In this document: positions 7,915-17,691 of the stretch, in pieces
Position numbering within the stretch: the stretch's first letter is position 1
How the letters are laid out: each line of letters begins with the position of its first letter
Program-made: the position numbers and the translations under genes
From: Sporosarcina luteola
Lineage (GTDB): Bacteria > Bacillota > Bacilli > Bacillales_A > Planococcaceae
Direction: 5' to 3'
DNA length: 64,000 nucleotides
NCBI RefSeq assembly: GCF_007991495.1
Contig: NZ_BJYL01000032.1
Location: forward strand, 1-64,000
Notes under the pieces: generated by a model
What the model was told of the DNA's origin: nothing
Database searches by the model: none
Seen by the model: the letters and a program-made list of their open reading frames with translations, nothing else

Positions 7915-8877
7915 ATGTTACAGACAATGGGATTGACAACAACGAATGAAATGATATTTGATTTTGGAATAGAGGAAATCAAGGAGCTTTCTTTGCAATG
8001 GTATTGGGTCGATTTTGACCGACCATCCGAAGAGGAAAGTGAACTGTTGTTCAGCTTTTTCGACTTCCATCCACTGGCCATCGAGGATTGCTTGGGAAGA
8101 CTGCAAAGGCCAAAAATGGATTATTATGATGGATATACATTCTTCGTACTGCATTCAATTTGCAGTGAAGACCTTGAGGCCGAAGAGCTGAATATGTTCC
8201 TCGGGGAAAATTTCATCGTAACATTCCATTTCGGGAAGCTTCAGGAAATGGACAAGGCACTTGAAATGATTTTAACAACGTCGAAAACATGGGATCAGGG
8301 CCATAAATTTGTGGCCTATCAAATCTTCGATAAAGTGGTCGACCAGTATTTTCCGATCCTATATAATATTGAAGATCATTTGGATGAAATCGAAGAGGAG
8401 CTTTCACCGAGAACCGTTCATTTATCGATGGATTACGTATTCGAAGTAAGAGGAGATTTACTGCGTTTACGGAGAACGATTTTTCCTATGCGAGAATTAC
8501 TGTATAGAATGCTTAATTCAGAACGACTTAATTTCACAGGACAGGAACTCGCCTATTTCTCCGATGTTTACGATCATTTGATTCGACTAGGAGAAATGAT
8601 CGACTCCAATCGCGAATTGACTGCGGATATCCGCGATAGTCAACTGTCCATCAATTCTAATCGGATGAACAGCATCATGACGACGTTAACAATAATTTCA
8701 TCCATTTTCATCCCCTTGACGTTCATCGCCGGCGTCTACGGCATGAATTTCGATCGCATGCCAGAATTACATTGGCGATATAGCTATTTACTTGTCATCG
8801 TTATCATGGCAATCATTGCGCTTTCCATGATCTATTGGTTTAAGCGCAAAGGCTGGATCGGCATCGACAAGACTTAA
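7915..8877 (+). CDS. corA: CorA-family divalent cation (Mg2+/Co2+) transporter
   Basis: 320 residues from ATG 7915. A long soluble N-terminal domain is followed by two C-terminal membrane helices; the first ends in the invariant YGMNF selectivity motif (FIAGVYGMNFDRMPEL). A pentameric Mg2+/Co2+ channel is expected. The reading frame stays open upstream to 7837 with ATGs at 7861 and 7891, but a terminator occupies that stretch. TAGGTGA precedes 7915, and the resulting length matches CorA proteins of Bacillus (about 320 residues). Start choice moderately sure. Confidence 0.88.
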   Translation: MLQTMGLTTTNEMIFDFGIEEIKELSLQWYWVDFDRPSEEESELLFSFFDFHPLAIEDCLGRLQRPKMDYYDGYTFFVLHSICSEDLEAEELNMFLGENFIVTFHFGKLQEMDKALEMILTTSKTWDQGHKFVAYQIFDKVVDQYFPILYNIEDHLDEIEEELSPRTVHLSMDYVFEVRGDLLRLRRTIFPMRELLYRMLNSERLNFTGQELAYFSDVYDHLIRLGEMIDSNRELTADIRDSQLSINSNRMNSIMTTLTIISSIFIPLTFIAGVYGMNFDRMPELHWRYSYLLVIVIMAIIALSMIYWFKRKGWIGIDKT

Positions 8878-8878
8878 C

Positions 8879-8913
8879 AAAACCGCACCCGGCAAATAGG
8901 GGTGCGGTTATTT
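8879..8913. terminator. Bidirectional terminator (corA / thpR)
   Basis: AACCGCACCC / GGGTGCGGTT hairpin with T-rich flanks on both strands between convergent genes. Confidence 0.8.
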
Positions 8914-9456
8914 TCATTCGAAAGAAAAGTGTTCAATGATTTCGTATTTAGGTGATTTTGAAGGATGGATTGTGAAAAGAGAAAATCCATCAACGTGAAA
9001 TTCGATAGGTGTGAATGCTTCCTTTTGAATAGGAAAATCCCCCGTAATCTTTCGCTTTTTAGCAATTGTAATATGAGGTGTAAAACGGTTGTCGCTTTCA
9101 ATGCCCAGGTCTTTCTTTCCAATCGCGGCAATGGATTGTTGCAATGCATGAAGTGAGGTGGATGGCTCCACAGACAAATAGACGACCCGCGGACCTTTGG
9201 GGGAACCGAAATAAGAGAGTCCGTCAGTGGCTAATTTGAATTTTTCATGCTCTTGAGCAATAGCTGCAAGGTGCCGTTTTAAAGGAGCAAGCTTGTCCTC
9301 AGGAAGCGCACCGATAAACAACAAGGTGATATGTAAATCATCCATATGCGGGATAGCCTTGTAAGCAGTAGCAAGATTGTGTTTCTCCCGATAGTACTGA
9401 ACCCTTTCTTCGATGGAAGATGGGGTTTTAATTCCAATGAAATAATGGCTATGCAT
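8914..9456 (-). CDS. thpR: RNA 2',3'-cyclic phosphodiesterase (2H family)
   Basis: 180 residues, the normal length for ThpR/LigT. The two catalytic HxT motifs of the 2H phosphoesterase fold are present: HITL at His42 and HITI at His128. The family opens 2',3'-cyclic phosphates on RNA ends and was first described as a 2'-5' RNA ligase in E. coli. ATG preceded by AAAGGAGACGAGCGC. Monocistronic and convergent with corA. Confidence 0.88.
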   Translation of the reverse strand: MHSHYFIGIKTPSSIEERVQYYREKHNLATAYKAIPHMDDLHITLLFIGALPEDKLAPLKRHLAAIAQEHEKFKLATDGLSYFGSPKGPRVVYLSVEPSTSLHALQQSIAAIGKKDLGIESDNRFTPHITIAKKRKITGDFPIQKEAFTPIEFHVDGFSLFTIHPSKSPKYEIIEHFSFE

Positions 9457-9627
9457 GCGCTCGTCTCCTTTCTTGTCTCTTATTGTAGCCTAACCGTCAT
9501 TTAAAGAAACATGATTTCCTTACCTGACGCTAAAAGGGGGAGTTCTCATTCACCGCCAAAAAGCGCTACAGAAATCAGCACTGCAAATAATGATTGTGTA
9601 TAATCGAATGTAAAGGGGTGTTGCCTA

Positions 9628-10419
9628 ATGATCCGAGCAATTATTTTCGATTTGGATGATACGTTATTATGGGATAATAAAAGCATTGCCACTGCATTTG
9701 AAAAGACTTGCCATTATGCAAACGAAGTTGCCATGATAGATCCGAAAGGTCTTGAAGCTTCGGTCCGAGAAAAGGCATGTGAACTATATGCCTCCTATGA
9801 TACATATGAGTTCACTCAAATGATCGGCATTAACCCCTTTGAAGGATTATGGGGAACTTTTGACGATCCAGGAAAATCCTTTCAGCGTATGAAAGAAATT
9901 ATCCCGGCATATCAACGAGAAGCATGGATAGGAGGACTTGAAAGAATCGGTATTCGAAATCCCGCGCTGGGCGTGGAGTTGGCTTCAAGGTTCATTGAAG
10001 AAAGAAAGAAGTCTCCTTTTGTGTATGAGGAAACTTTTAGTGTTCTTGACCAGCTCAAAGGGAACTACAAGCTTGTTATGCTGACGAATGGATCGCCGTC
10101 CTTGCAAAATACGAAGCTAGAGATTACTCCAGAACTCTTACCATACTTTGATGAAATCGTCATTTCCGGCGCTTTTGGAAAAGGGAAGCCAGATCCAACC
10201 ATTTTCGAATATGCGTTACAGAAAATTGGTTGCACTTCGACTGAAGCACTTATGGTTGGCGATAACTTGCTGACAGATATTGTAGGCTCGGCGCGTGTCG
10301 GTATACGTTCTGTTTGGATTAATCGTGAGAACAAGCCATCTCATCCTGATATTCTGCCGACATTTGAAATCAAAAGTTTAGAACAACTATTTCCTGTATT
10401 GGACACGTTGAATAACTAA
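9628..10419 (+). CDS. HAD-superfamily hydrolase
   Basis: 263 residues. All four HAD motifs are visible: DLDDT near residue 9, the Thr of VMLTNG, Lys in GKGKPDP, and the acidic pair in VGDNLLTDIVGS. The large helical insertion after motif I is a C1-type cap as in YjjG/YfnB-like phosphatases. Predicted small-molecule phosphatase, substrate unknown. RBS AAAGGGGTG ahead of ATG. A hairpin of AGTGGGC and GCCCACT follows the stop. Confidence 0.85.
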   Translation: MIRAIIFDLDDTLLWDNKSIATAFEKTCHYANEVAMIDPKGLEASVREKACELYASYDTYEFTQMIGINPFEGLWGTFDDPGKSFQRMKEIIPAYQREAWIGGLERIGIRNPALGVELASRFIEERKKSPFVYEETFSVLDQLKGNYKLVMLTNGSPSLQNTKLEITPELLPYFDEIVISGAFGKGKPDPTIFEYALQKIGCTSTEALMVGDNLLTDIVGSARVGIRSVWINRENKPSHPDILPTFEIKSLEQLFPVLDTLNN

Positions 10420-10478
10420 GTGGGCACTCGTTAAAAAGTAGCCCACTCGGATGGTGGATTCGAAGTACTCGTTACAAG

Positions 10479-10679
10479 GGCCCATTCCCGGTCGCCTAAG
10501 GACCAATCTTTCAATCAAAGGCCCATTCCCCGTCGTTCAAGGTCCATTCTTTCAATCAAGGGTCCATTCCTTGCTGCTCAAGGTCCATTCTTTCAATCAA
10601 GGGTCCATTCCCCGTCGTCCAAGGTCCATTTTTGCAATTAAAGACCCATTCTTCATCGTCCAAGGTCCATTCCCCAACA
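10479..10679. repeat. ~41-bp alternating tandem repeat array
   Basis: About ten 20/21-bp units alternating between two forms: GGTCCATTCTTTCAATCAAG and a second type beginning GGTCCATTCCCCGTCGTCC. The array fills the gap between the convergent HAD and serA genes. Frames running through it are artefacts of the repetition. Confidence 0.8.
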
Positions 10680-10684
10680 TAACC

Positions 10685-12271
10685 TCACAAATCTATCGCT
10701 TTCACCTCATAAATATCGACCAATTCCGTCAGGCTCGCAAGTTCTGCCTGCTCGACATGATTGTCGACTGTCAGCATCATGATGGCATTTCCTCCGATAG
10801 TCGACCTGCCGACTTGCATCGTTGCGATGTTGATGTTTTTTTCTGCGAGTAATGTTCCGACTCGGCCGATGGCGCCCGGCTGGTCTTTATGTTTAATGAA
10901 CAGAAGATGGCCTTCCGGAATGACATCGACAGCATAATCGTCGACTTTGACAATCCTTGCTCCAAAGCCGTTCAGCAAAGTGCCAGAAACGTGGTGGATG
11001 GCGTTTGCGGTAACGATTTCTACGGTGATCAAGTTCAGAAATCCTTTGCCGGTTGTCGTTTTATGCTCGTTCACTTTAATGTCGAATCGTTCGGCTAAAA
11101 ACTTCGCATTCACATCATTTACATGACTTCCGAGATTTCGTTTCAAGAGCCCTTTCACTGTATTGCGCGTTAAGGCACGGACATCGTAGTTTGCAAGTTC
11201 GCCTGTATATTTTATCGTCACTTCTTCAATCACGTCATCTGTCAGACGGGATAGGAACGCGCCCAGTTTCTCGGCGAGTGTGAAGAAAGGGGCGATTTTT
11301 GCAAGAACTTCTTTGGACACTGAAGGAAGATTGACAGGATTTCGAACGGCTTCTCCATTGAAGAAGCTGACGACATCCATGCTTACATCGACCGCGACAC
11401 TTTCCTGGGCTTCCACGGTACTCGCCCCTAAATGGGGAGTTGCGATTACTTGCGGCAATGTGAGTAACGGATGGTCAACGAAAGGTTCGGTTTCAAATAC
11501 ATCAAGTGCGGCACCAGCTACTTTCCCAGACTGAATAGCATCGTATAATGCTTCTTCGTCAATAATTCCTCCACGTGCGCAATTGATGATTTGCACGCCA
11601 TCCTTCATTTTTGCAAAAGCTTCCTCATTCAATAGATGACGTGTTTCTTTCATTAATGGGGTGTGAACGGTAATGAAGTCCGCAACTTTTAATACATCGT
11701 CAACAGTGCCGAAGCCGATCCCCATTTTTTGTGCCTTCTCTTCAGTGAGGAATGGATCATAGGCGATGACGTTCATCCGTTGACCTTTTGCCCTCGCAGC
11801 AACTTCTGCTCCGATTCGTCCGAGTCCGATGACGCCTAACGTTTTATTCTTCAATTCGACTCCAATATACGTTTTCCTGTCCCATCTCCCCATCTTCAAT
11901 GAATTGAACGCTTGGGGGATTTTTCTTGCTAAAGCTGTCAGCATTGCGATTGTATGCTCAGCTGCGGAGTTCGTATTGCCGTCTGGCGCATTAACAACAA
12001 TAATCCCGTGCTCCGTTGCGGCTTCTACATCAATATTGTCGACACCAACACCCGCTCTTCCGATAATCTTCAAATTGCTTGCAGCTTCAATGACATCCCG
12101 TGACACTTGGGTTTGGCTGCGGACGAGCAATGCATCTGCATATTTTACTTCCTGAAGCAATGCCTCTTTCGATAAATCGGTGACAATTGTAATTTCTAGA
12201 TTCTCTGCTTGCCGCAAAGGTTGAATCCCTTCTTCGCTTAACGGATCGGTAATTAAAACATGAAAAGCCAT
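10685..12271 (-). CDS. serA: D-3-phosphoglycerate dehydrogenase
   Basis: 528 residues from ATG 12271. This is the long SerA type: substrate-binding and Rossmann domains (GVIGLGRIG nucleotide loop, GRAGVGVDNID, INCARGGIIDEEAL, catalytic His in TPHLGAS), an intervening ASB-like domain, and a C-terminal ACT domain (LLFIKHKDQPGAIGRVGTLL) likely to bind serine for feedback control. It oxidises 3-phosphoglycerate to 3-phosphohydroxypyruvate, the first step of serine synthesis. Its ATG overlaps the TGA of the upstream aminotransferase by one base, so the pair is co-translated under the T-box leader. The frame extends further upstream, but that part lies inside the aminotransferase gene. Confidence 0.95.
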   Translation of the reverse strand: MAFHVLITDPLSEEGIQPLRQAENLEITIVTDLSKEALLQEVKYADALLVRSQTQVSRDVIEAASNLKIIGRAGVGVDNIDVEAATEHGIIVVNAPDGNTNSAAEHTIAMLTALARKIPQAFNSLKMGRWDRKTYIGVELKNKTLGVIGLGRIGAEVAARAKGQRMNVIAYDPFLTEEKAQKMGIGFGTVDDVLKVADFITVHTPLMKETRHLLNEEAFAKMKDGVQIINCARGGIIDEEALYDAIQSGKVAGAALDVFETEPFVDHPLLTLPQVIATPHLGASTVEAQESVAVDVSMDVVSFFNGEAVRNPVNLPSVSKEVLAKIAPFFTLAEKLGAFLSRLTDDVIEEVTIKYTGELANYDVRALTRNTVKGLLKRNLGSHVNDVNAKFLAERFDIKVNEHKTTTGKGFLNLITVEIVTANAIHHVSGTLLNGFGARIVKVDDYAVDVIPEGHLLFIKHKDQPGAIGRVGTLLAEKNINIATMQVGRSTIGGNAIMMLTVDNHVEQAELASLTELVDIYEVKAIDL

Positions 12272-13431
12272 CAGTTGTCCTCTCCTTTTGCCAAATAGAT
12301 TTGCTGAGCTGCCGCAATGCCTTTGCCTAATTCGATTTTCTTCCCAATCTTTAACAAGCCGATTTCCATCATGCTGATCGTTTGCAAAACATCTGCTGGG
12401 GAACAATAGCCCATATGCCCGACTCTGAAAATCTGCCCCTTCAAATGACCTTGACCACCTGCAACCGATAATCCGAATTCTTGCTTAAGCACTTTCCGTA
12501 ATAATTCTGCGTCGAAATCTTCCGGCTGAACAGCAGTCACGGTGTCAGAGGCATTTTCTTCATCTGCAAGCAAAGGGATGTCATGTGCCCGAAAAGCTGC
12601 ACGCGTCATCTCTTTCATTAGTGCATGTCGGGCGTATACTTGCGTAAGCCCTTCAGCTTCCATCAATTTGAGTGCATCTTCCAGTCCGAATAAAAGTGAT
12701 AGAGCAGGGGTGAATGGCGTCGTATTCTTATCTAGATTCTCTTTATACTTCTTCAAATCCAAATAAAAGCCGCGGTTCGGATTTGAATCAATAACAGCCC
12801 ATGCTCGGTTGCTTGCTGCAATGAAGGTCAATCCTGCTGGAAGCATGAAAGCCTTTTGAGAGCCAGTCACCATCATGTCGACGTCCCATTCATCCATTTT
12901 CGTTTCCACTCCACCGACACACGAAACACCATCAACGATAATGAGTGCGTCGGAAACTTCTTTGATTGTTTTTGCAAGTTGATCGACAGGATTCATGACA
13001 CCTGTTGATGTTTCGCAATATGTCGCAAAAACGGCTTTGACCATCGGAAAGTATTGAAGAAAGTCCCGAACGTCCTCCGGATCAAAAGCTTTTCCCCATT
13101 CGACATCGTACGTATGCACTTTAATTCCGTATGCTTTGCAAATTTTAACGAAACGCTCGCCGAATGCGCCGGATACGATGACGAGCACTTCATCCAAAGG
13201 CTTGACCGCATTGACAACTGCCGCCTCCAAACCTGAAGTTCCACTCCCGGCAATAATCAGTACATCCTGTTTCGTTCCGAATACTTTCTTAAGCATCGGT
13301 TTTATCGAGAGCAGCAATTCCGAAGTTTCATCGCCCCGGTGTCCGATCATCGGTTGGGCCATCGCTCGTTGCACACTTGGCGGAATTGGAGTTGGTCCAG
13401 GGATTCTTAAATAGTGTTGGTCTTGTAACAT
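12271..13431 (-). CDS. Class V aminotransferase (serine-pyruvate/alanine-glyoxylate type)
   Basis: 386 residues. PLP-dependent class V fold: GSGTSGLEAA near residue 60, the PLP-anchoring Asp in IIVDGVSCVGG, and the Schiff-base Lys in TGSQKAFMLPAGL. The N-terminal RIPGPTPIPPSVQRAM is typical of the alanine-glyoxylate group. Placed upstream of serA with a one-base overlap and behind a T-box, it probably supplies the phosphohydroxypyruvate aminotransferase step normally done by SerC. This is inference from context; alanine-glyoxylate activity is also possible. No canonical serC is in the window. Confidence 0.88.
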   Translation of the reverse strand: MLQDQHYLRIPGPTPIPPSVQRAMAQPMIGHRGDETSELLLSIKPMLKKVFGTKQDVLIIAGSGTSGLEAAVVNAVKPLDEVLVIVSGAFGERFVKICKAYGIKVHTYDVEWGKAFDPEDVRDFLQYFPMVKAVFATYCETSTGVMNPVDQLAKTIKEVSDALIIVDGVSCVGGVETKMDEWDVDMMVTGSQKAFMLPAGLTFIAASNRAWAVIDSNPNRGFYLDLKKYKENLDKNTTPFTPALSLLFGLEDALKLMEAEGLTQVYARHALMKEMTRAAFRAHDIPLLADEENASDTVTAVQPEDFDAELLRKVLKQEFGLSVAGGQGHLKGQIFRVGHMGYCSPADVLQTISMMEIGLLKIGKKIELGKGIAAAQQIYLAKGEDN

Positions 13432-13454
13432 GTCAATCTCCTCCTATTAAAATG

Positions 13455-13712
13455 AATAATAAAAAGCCTTTCGTCCCTCGCAAATAAATGCAAGGGGCGA
13501 AAAGCTTGAAAGCTCCGCGGTGCCACCCTTTTTCACTATCGAAAAATCGATAGTCTTAAAAACATGTTTAACGCACATGTAACGGATTTGCCTACTAATT
13601 CTCGTTCAGCAAATCAATTCAAGAGTGCTGCTATATGTTGGTATCACTGATTTCCACCACCCATCAGCTCTCTAAAGATCACCGGACATATCGCCTGTCT
13701 CTATCATTATAT
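13455..13712 (-). promoter_or_regulatory. T-box riboswitch, probably serine-responsive
   Basis: On the minus strand the leader has a Stem I region with AGAGAG...GGTGGTGGAAATCAG...GCACTCTTGA, the invariant T-box AAGGGTGGCACCGCGG, and a terminator stem (TTTCGCCCCTTGC with GCGAGGGACGAAA) followed by GCTTTTT. A possible specifier AGC (Ser) sits in ATAGCAGCACTCT; I placed it by eye, so its identity is moderate. Uncharged tRNA should favour antitermination and switch on the aminotransferase-serA operon. Confidence 0.9.
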
Positions 13713-13883
13713 TAATCTTAAAATTTGGTTAGACCCAATTGTAGCAAAGTTTTTTGGATTGTCAATTGATATTTGATAATAAGTCCTGCTTGGATGTTTT
13801 CAGTATAAAAAGCGGATATATCGACATCCTACAAGTGATTCCATGAGAAAAGTGGAAAAGTTTTAGGAAAGAAGGAGAATAGA

Positions 13884-14387
13884 ATGGGCATATTAAGTGG
13901 AAATCCAAAAGAAGAGCCGTTACATTATGGTGAGGTGATTGGTTGTTGGTCTTATGCTGGAGCAAACAAAGGCCTAATTAGCGCTTATGAAGCATTTATC
14001 AATCATGCAGGTGATAAAGAGCTGATTGAACTGTTAAGAGAAGCCGTCGATATGATGAAAGATGAAAATAAGCAAGTGGAGAAAGTGTTAAAGGAGAATG
14101 GAGTGACACCGCCTCCAACTCTGCCGGAGCGGGCAAATGCGAAAGCTGAAGATATTCCCGCGGGAGCCAGATTCATGGATCCCGAAATCAGTGCAGCTGT
14201 TTCGATTAATGTCGGTCAAGGACTTGTTTCATGCAGCCAAGTCATCGGACAATGCATCCGGGAAGACATCGCTACGATGTTCAGTAAATTTCATGCGGCC
14301 AGGTTATTATTCGGATTGAAATTGCTGCGACTTAACAAGGATAAAGGTTGGATTATTCCTCCGCCTCTCCAGACAGATACGAAATAA
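13884..14387 (+). CDS. DUF3231 family protein
   Basis: 167 residues, ATG with AGAAGGAG upstream. An all-helical, ferritin-like pattern with conserved W-S-Y-A-GANKGLI near the N-terminus, PPTLPERA in the middle and a helical end (FSKFHAARLLFGLKLLRLNKDKGW) matches DUF3231, a family common in spore-forming Bacillales. Four-helix bundles of this kind are often duplicated in longer homologues; this is a single-domain form. Function unknown. Confidence 0.78.
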   Translation: MGILSGNPKEEPLHYGEVIGCWSYAGANKGLISAYEAFINHAGDKELIELLREAVDMMKDENKQVEKVLKENGVTPPPTLPERANAKAEDIPAGARFMDPEISAAVSINVGQGLVSCSQVIGQCIREDIATMFSKFHAARLLFGLKLLRLNKDKGWIIPPPLQTDTK

Positions 14388-14393
14388 GAAATT

Positions 14394-14432
14394 GCAGGTA
14401 GAGGAAATTAGTTTTTCTTTACCTGCTTTTTT
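14394..14432 (+). terminator. Rho-independent terminator
   Basis: GCAGGTAGAGGAAA pairs with TTTTCTTTACCTGC, followed by TTTTTT. Confidence 0.8.
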
Positions 14433-14495
14433 CATACATACTTTTCTGAAGAATATGGTAAAATCATGTTTGAAGACAAAGGGGGATTTATTACG

Positions 14496-16538
14496 ATGAG
14501 TATTTTAACAAAACGCAAGGAAGTCATTGAGAATTATCATGGGACGGAGATTAAAGATCCATACAGATGGCTGGAACATCCGGAAGATCCGGAAGTACAG
14601 CAATGGGTCGATGAACAAAACAGTCATACGCAAAATTTCATCGCAACTTTTTCTGAACGGGAGCATGTGAAAGCCAAATTGATGGAAACATGGAATTTCC
14701 CGAAGTATTCCGTTCCACAGAAAGAGGGGGATTATTTTTATTTCCACAAAAATGATGGTTTACAGAACCAATCGGTTTTTTACCGGACAACAGATTTAAA
14801 TGCTGACGACCTTGAAGTCATTCTTGATCCGAATACGATGAATGATGAAGGAACTGCAGCGATTACAAATCTAGCATTTACGAAAGATGGCAAACGACTA
14901 GCGTACGGGATTTCGCTTAATGGAAGTGATTGGCAGGACATCAAAGTACGTAATTTGGAGACCGGTGAAGATGAAGGGGATCTTATTCAATTTTGCAAGT
15001 TTAGTAGCATCGCCTGGAATAAGGAAGGTACAGGTTTTTATTATAATCGTTTCCCGGATCCGTCGACAGTGCCTGCAGATGAGCAAAGTTTTTACAATAA
15101 AGTATATTGGCATGAATTAGGCAAGCCTCAAGATGATGATATTCTCATTTATGAGGATCCGGACAATAAGGAGTTCTCTTTCAACCCGATCTTTTCGGAT
15201 GATTATCGATACTTATTGTTAAATATTTGGAAAGGAACAGAGAACAAGAGCCGGATCTATTATAAAGATCTTGAAGCAGGCGGGGAATTTGTCCATTTGT
15301 TTGGAAAAGGTGATGGTGAATATTCATTTATCGGAAATGAAGACCGTACTTTCTACTTTGTAACAAATGTCGATGCGCCGAAGGAGAAAATTATTGCGGT
15401 TGATTTGGACAATCCGTCGAAAGAACATTGGGTGGATATCATACCGGAACGAGAAGATGTTCTTTCTTTTGGAAAAATCGTTAACAACCAATTTGTCGTT
15501 TCCTATTTGCATAACGCACATGATGAATTGAAAATTTACGATATGAACGGTAAACATGTGACAGATTTACCGTTGCAAGGTTATATTTCCTTAACGGGGT
15601 TAACAGGGAAAAAAGAGGATGAAACGATGTTCATCGGATACACTTCGTATCTGGCACCAAATTCAATTGCAAGGTATAGTTTTGAAAAATCAGAGCTTAC
15701 TGAGGTCTTCCAACAGAACAGTAAATTCGACACGGAGGGATTTGAGACGACTCAAATTTTTTATCCATCGAAGGACGGTACGAAGATCCCGATGTTTTTA
15801 ACACATAAAAAAGGCTTGGTTCTGAATGGTGAAAATCCGGTTGTCTTGTATGGATATGGCGGTTTCAACGTAAGTCTCACACCATCTTTTTCACCTGCTC
15901 TGCGCATGTGGATGGAAGAAGGCGGTGTCTATGCGGTCGCCAATCTAAGAGGCGGCGGTGAATTCGGGGAAGAATGGTATAAGGCGGGAACATTGGAACG
16001 AAAACAAAATGTGTTCGACGATTTCATCGCAGCTGCAGAATGGCTTATTGCTAACAACTATACGAACAGCGGGAAGCTGGCCATCATGGGTGGAAGCAAT
16101 GGAGGATTATTAGTTGCGACTTGCATTACACAGCGTCCAGACTTGTATGGCGCAGCCATTTGTCAGGTGCCCGTCACCGACATGCTTAGATATCATAAGT
16201 TTACAGTGGGAAGATATTGGGTGACGGATTATGGCAACGCTGAAGCGAATGCCGAAGACTTTGAGTTTATGATCAAGTATTCACCGTTGCATAATGTCAA
16301 GGAGGGTGTTGAATATCCTCCGACGTTGATAACAACTGCTGATACGGATGATCGGGTCGTCCCGGCGCATGCAATGAAATTTGCTGCCACAATGCAGGAA
16401 GCCCATAAAGGTGACAATCCAATTTTGCTCCGAGTTGAAAAAAATGCGGGTCATGGCTTAGGGAAACCGACCGTCAAAATCATTGATGAACTAACAGACG
16501 TCTATTCATTCCTATTCAAAACATTAGGTCTGAATTAA
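14496..16538 (+). CDS. Prolyl oligopeptidase family serine peptidase (S9A)
   Basis: 680 residues from ATG 14496 (AAAGGGGGATTT upstream; an ATG at 14466 lacks an RBS). The N-terminal DPYRWLEHPEDPEVQQWVDEQN and a seven-bladed propeller region precede the C-terminal alpha/beta hydrolase. The triad is visible: Ser in GGSNGGLL, Asp in DTDDRVVP and His in NAGHGLG. S9A enzymes cleave after proline in peptides of up to about 30 residues. No signal peptide, so it should act in the cytoplasm on imported or internal peptides. Monocistronic. Confidence 0.92.
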   Translation: MSILTKRKEVIENYHGTEIKDPYRWLEHPEDPEVQQWVDEQNSHTQNFIATFSEREHVKAKLMETWNFPKYSVPQKEGDYFYFHKNDGLQNQSVFYRTTDLNADDLEVILDPNTMNDEGTAAITNLAFTKDGKRLAYGISLNGSDWQDIKVRNLETGEDEGDLIQFCKFSSIAWNKEGTGFYYNRFPDPSTVPADEQSFYNKVYWHELGKPQDDDILIYEDPDNKEFSFNPIFSDDYRYLLLNIWKGTENKSRIYYKDLEAGGEFVHLFGKGDGEYSFIGNEDRTFYFVTNVDAPKEKIIAVDLDNPSKEHWVDIIPEREDVLSFGKIVNNQFVVSYLHNAHDELKIYDMNGKHVTDLPLQGYISLTGLTGKKEDETMFIGYTSYLAPNSIARYSFEKSELTEVFQQNSKFDTEGFETTQIFYPSKDGTKIPMFLTHKKGLVLNGENPVVLYGYGGFNVSLTPSFSPALRMWMEEGGVYAVANLRGGGEFGEEWYKAGTLERKQNVFDDFIAAAEWLIANNYTNSGKLAIMGGSNGGLLVATCITQRPDLYGAAICQVPVTDMLRYHKFTVGRYWVTDYGNAEANAEDFEFMIKYSPLHNVKEGVEYPPTLITTADTDDRVVPAHAMKFAATMQEAHKGDNPILLRVEKNAGHGLGKPTVKIIDELTDVYSFLFKTLGLN

Positions 16539-16543
16539 AAAGA

Positions 16544-16585
16544 ACAGGCTGTCTCATCTCAACAGATGAGGCAGCCTGTCATTTT
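16544..16585. terminator. Bidirectional terminator
   Basis: ACAGGCTGTCTCATCT pairs with AGATGAGGCAGCCTGT across a 4-nt loop, with T-rich flanks, between convergent peptidase genes. Confidence 0.8.
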
Positions 16586-17559
16586 TGCCGTTCCCAGTTG
16601 CGTAAGGCAGGGAATGGATCGAAAGCCCATTCAGTACGACCGTTGTATTTATATACTCCATAATGAAGATGCGGCGGAAATTTACCTGAAGTGCCTTCTT
16701 TTCCATAACCCGAGCTCCCGACGTAGCCGAGAAGTGTGCCGGGTTCAACTATATCGCCTTCCTTAATGCCCTTATCGAAATAAGCCAAATGGGCAAAGTA
16801 ATGGTATGTGTTGTGATTATCTCGAATTCCTACACGCCATCCGCCATATTCATTCCAACCCATCACTTCAATGACACCATATGAAGTGGCCACGACCGGT
16901 ACGCCGTAACCCGCGAAAATGTCGGTCCCTTCATGGATTCTGCGTCCGCCCCATCCGCGGCTCGAACCCCATGTACCTCGATACGTATAGTGATGACCTT
17001 TTGGAATAGGGAATACATGAGCATCCAATTCCACGGTTTCAAAGTGTTTGTATAGTTTAGCAATCGTCATAACCTGATTGACTGTAGCTTCCCGTTTATA
17101 GTAATGCCATAACGCAGCTTTAAAGTCATCTTCACGGGGTCCGTAAAAAGACAGATGCGAATACATAGACACAAGTATATCCGCGGGGTCGGTCAAATCG
17201 GCTATACCATCTTCATTGCCATCCATGCCATTACCGCCAAATAAGGAGATGGTGTCCGGGGAAGTGTCCGTTGGATCGGGATTCAAAATACCGGTCCAAT
17301 CGTCAGCTTGGAATTGAATGGAAATGGGTCCTTCTGATTTCTGCAAGTCATTGCGCACTTGTTGAATATTCCGTTCGTATTGATCGATTGCAGCAAGGTA
17401 ATACCAGGGCACGAGTTCATCGGAGAATCGTAAATATAAATCCATACGTTCCTTAACGATGTCCTCCTCGGATCGGACGTCGGAAGCAGAAGCAAAACCG
17501 GATGGCAAAAACGACCAGATCAATATACATAGAGAAGCAATTATAAATTGGATACGCAA
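16579..17559 (-). CDS. M23 family metallopeptidase, LytH-like
   Basis: 326 residues, TTG start with AAAGGAGG at ideal spacing. A Sec signal peptide (residues ~1-25, ending near SGFASAS) exports it. A helical middle domain is followed by the LytM/M23 domain: HxxxD as HEGTD and HxH as HLHYG, the zinc ligands. Length and the central YSHLSFYGPREDDFKAALWHYY region resemble B. subtilis LytH, an L-Ala-D-Glu endopeptidase of spore cortex maturation, so a sporulation role is likely but inferred. The middle carries DGNEDGIADLTDPAD, a calcium-loop-like acidic stretch. Confidence 0.83.
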   Translation of the reverse strand: MRIQFIIASLCILIWSFLPSGFASASDVRSEEDIVKERMDLYLRFSDELVPWYYLAAIDQYERNIQQVRNDLQKSEGPISIQFQADDWTGILNPDPTDTSPDTISLFGGNGMDGNEDGIADLTDPADILVSMYSHLSFYGPREDDFKAALWHYYKREATVNQVMTIAKLYKHFETVELDAHVFPIPKGHHYTYRGTWGSSRGWGGRRIHEGTDIFAGYGVPVVATSYGVIEVMGWNEYGGWRVGIRDNHNTYHYFAHLAYFDKGIKEGDIVEPGTLLGYVGSSGYGKEGTSGKFPPHLHYGVYKYNGRTEWAFDPFPALRNWERQK

Positions 17560-17691
17560 GGGGAAACCTCCTTTGTATATATGATAGAATTCCCCGATTG
17601 TCTCTTTTCATGAATGAATCATTCGATGGTATATGATGGATTGTTGTGGAGTGCTATACTTGAATGGAGTAAATCATGTAAGGAGCGATGT

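Noticed and set aside
10451-10852. 133-residue plus-strand frame
   Set aside because: Its first half is the GGTCCATTC array and its second half is antisense to serA.
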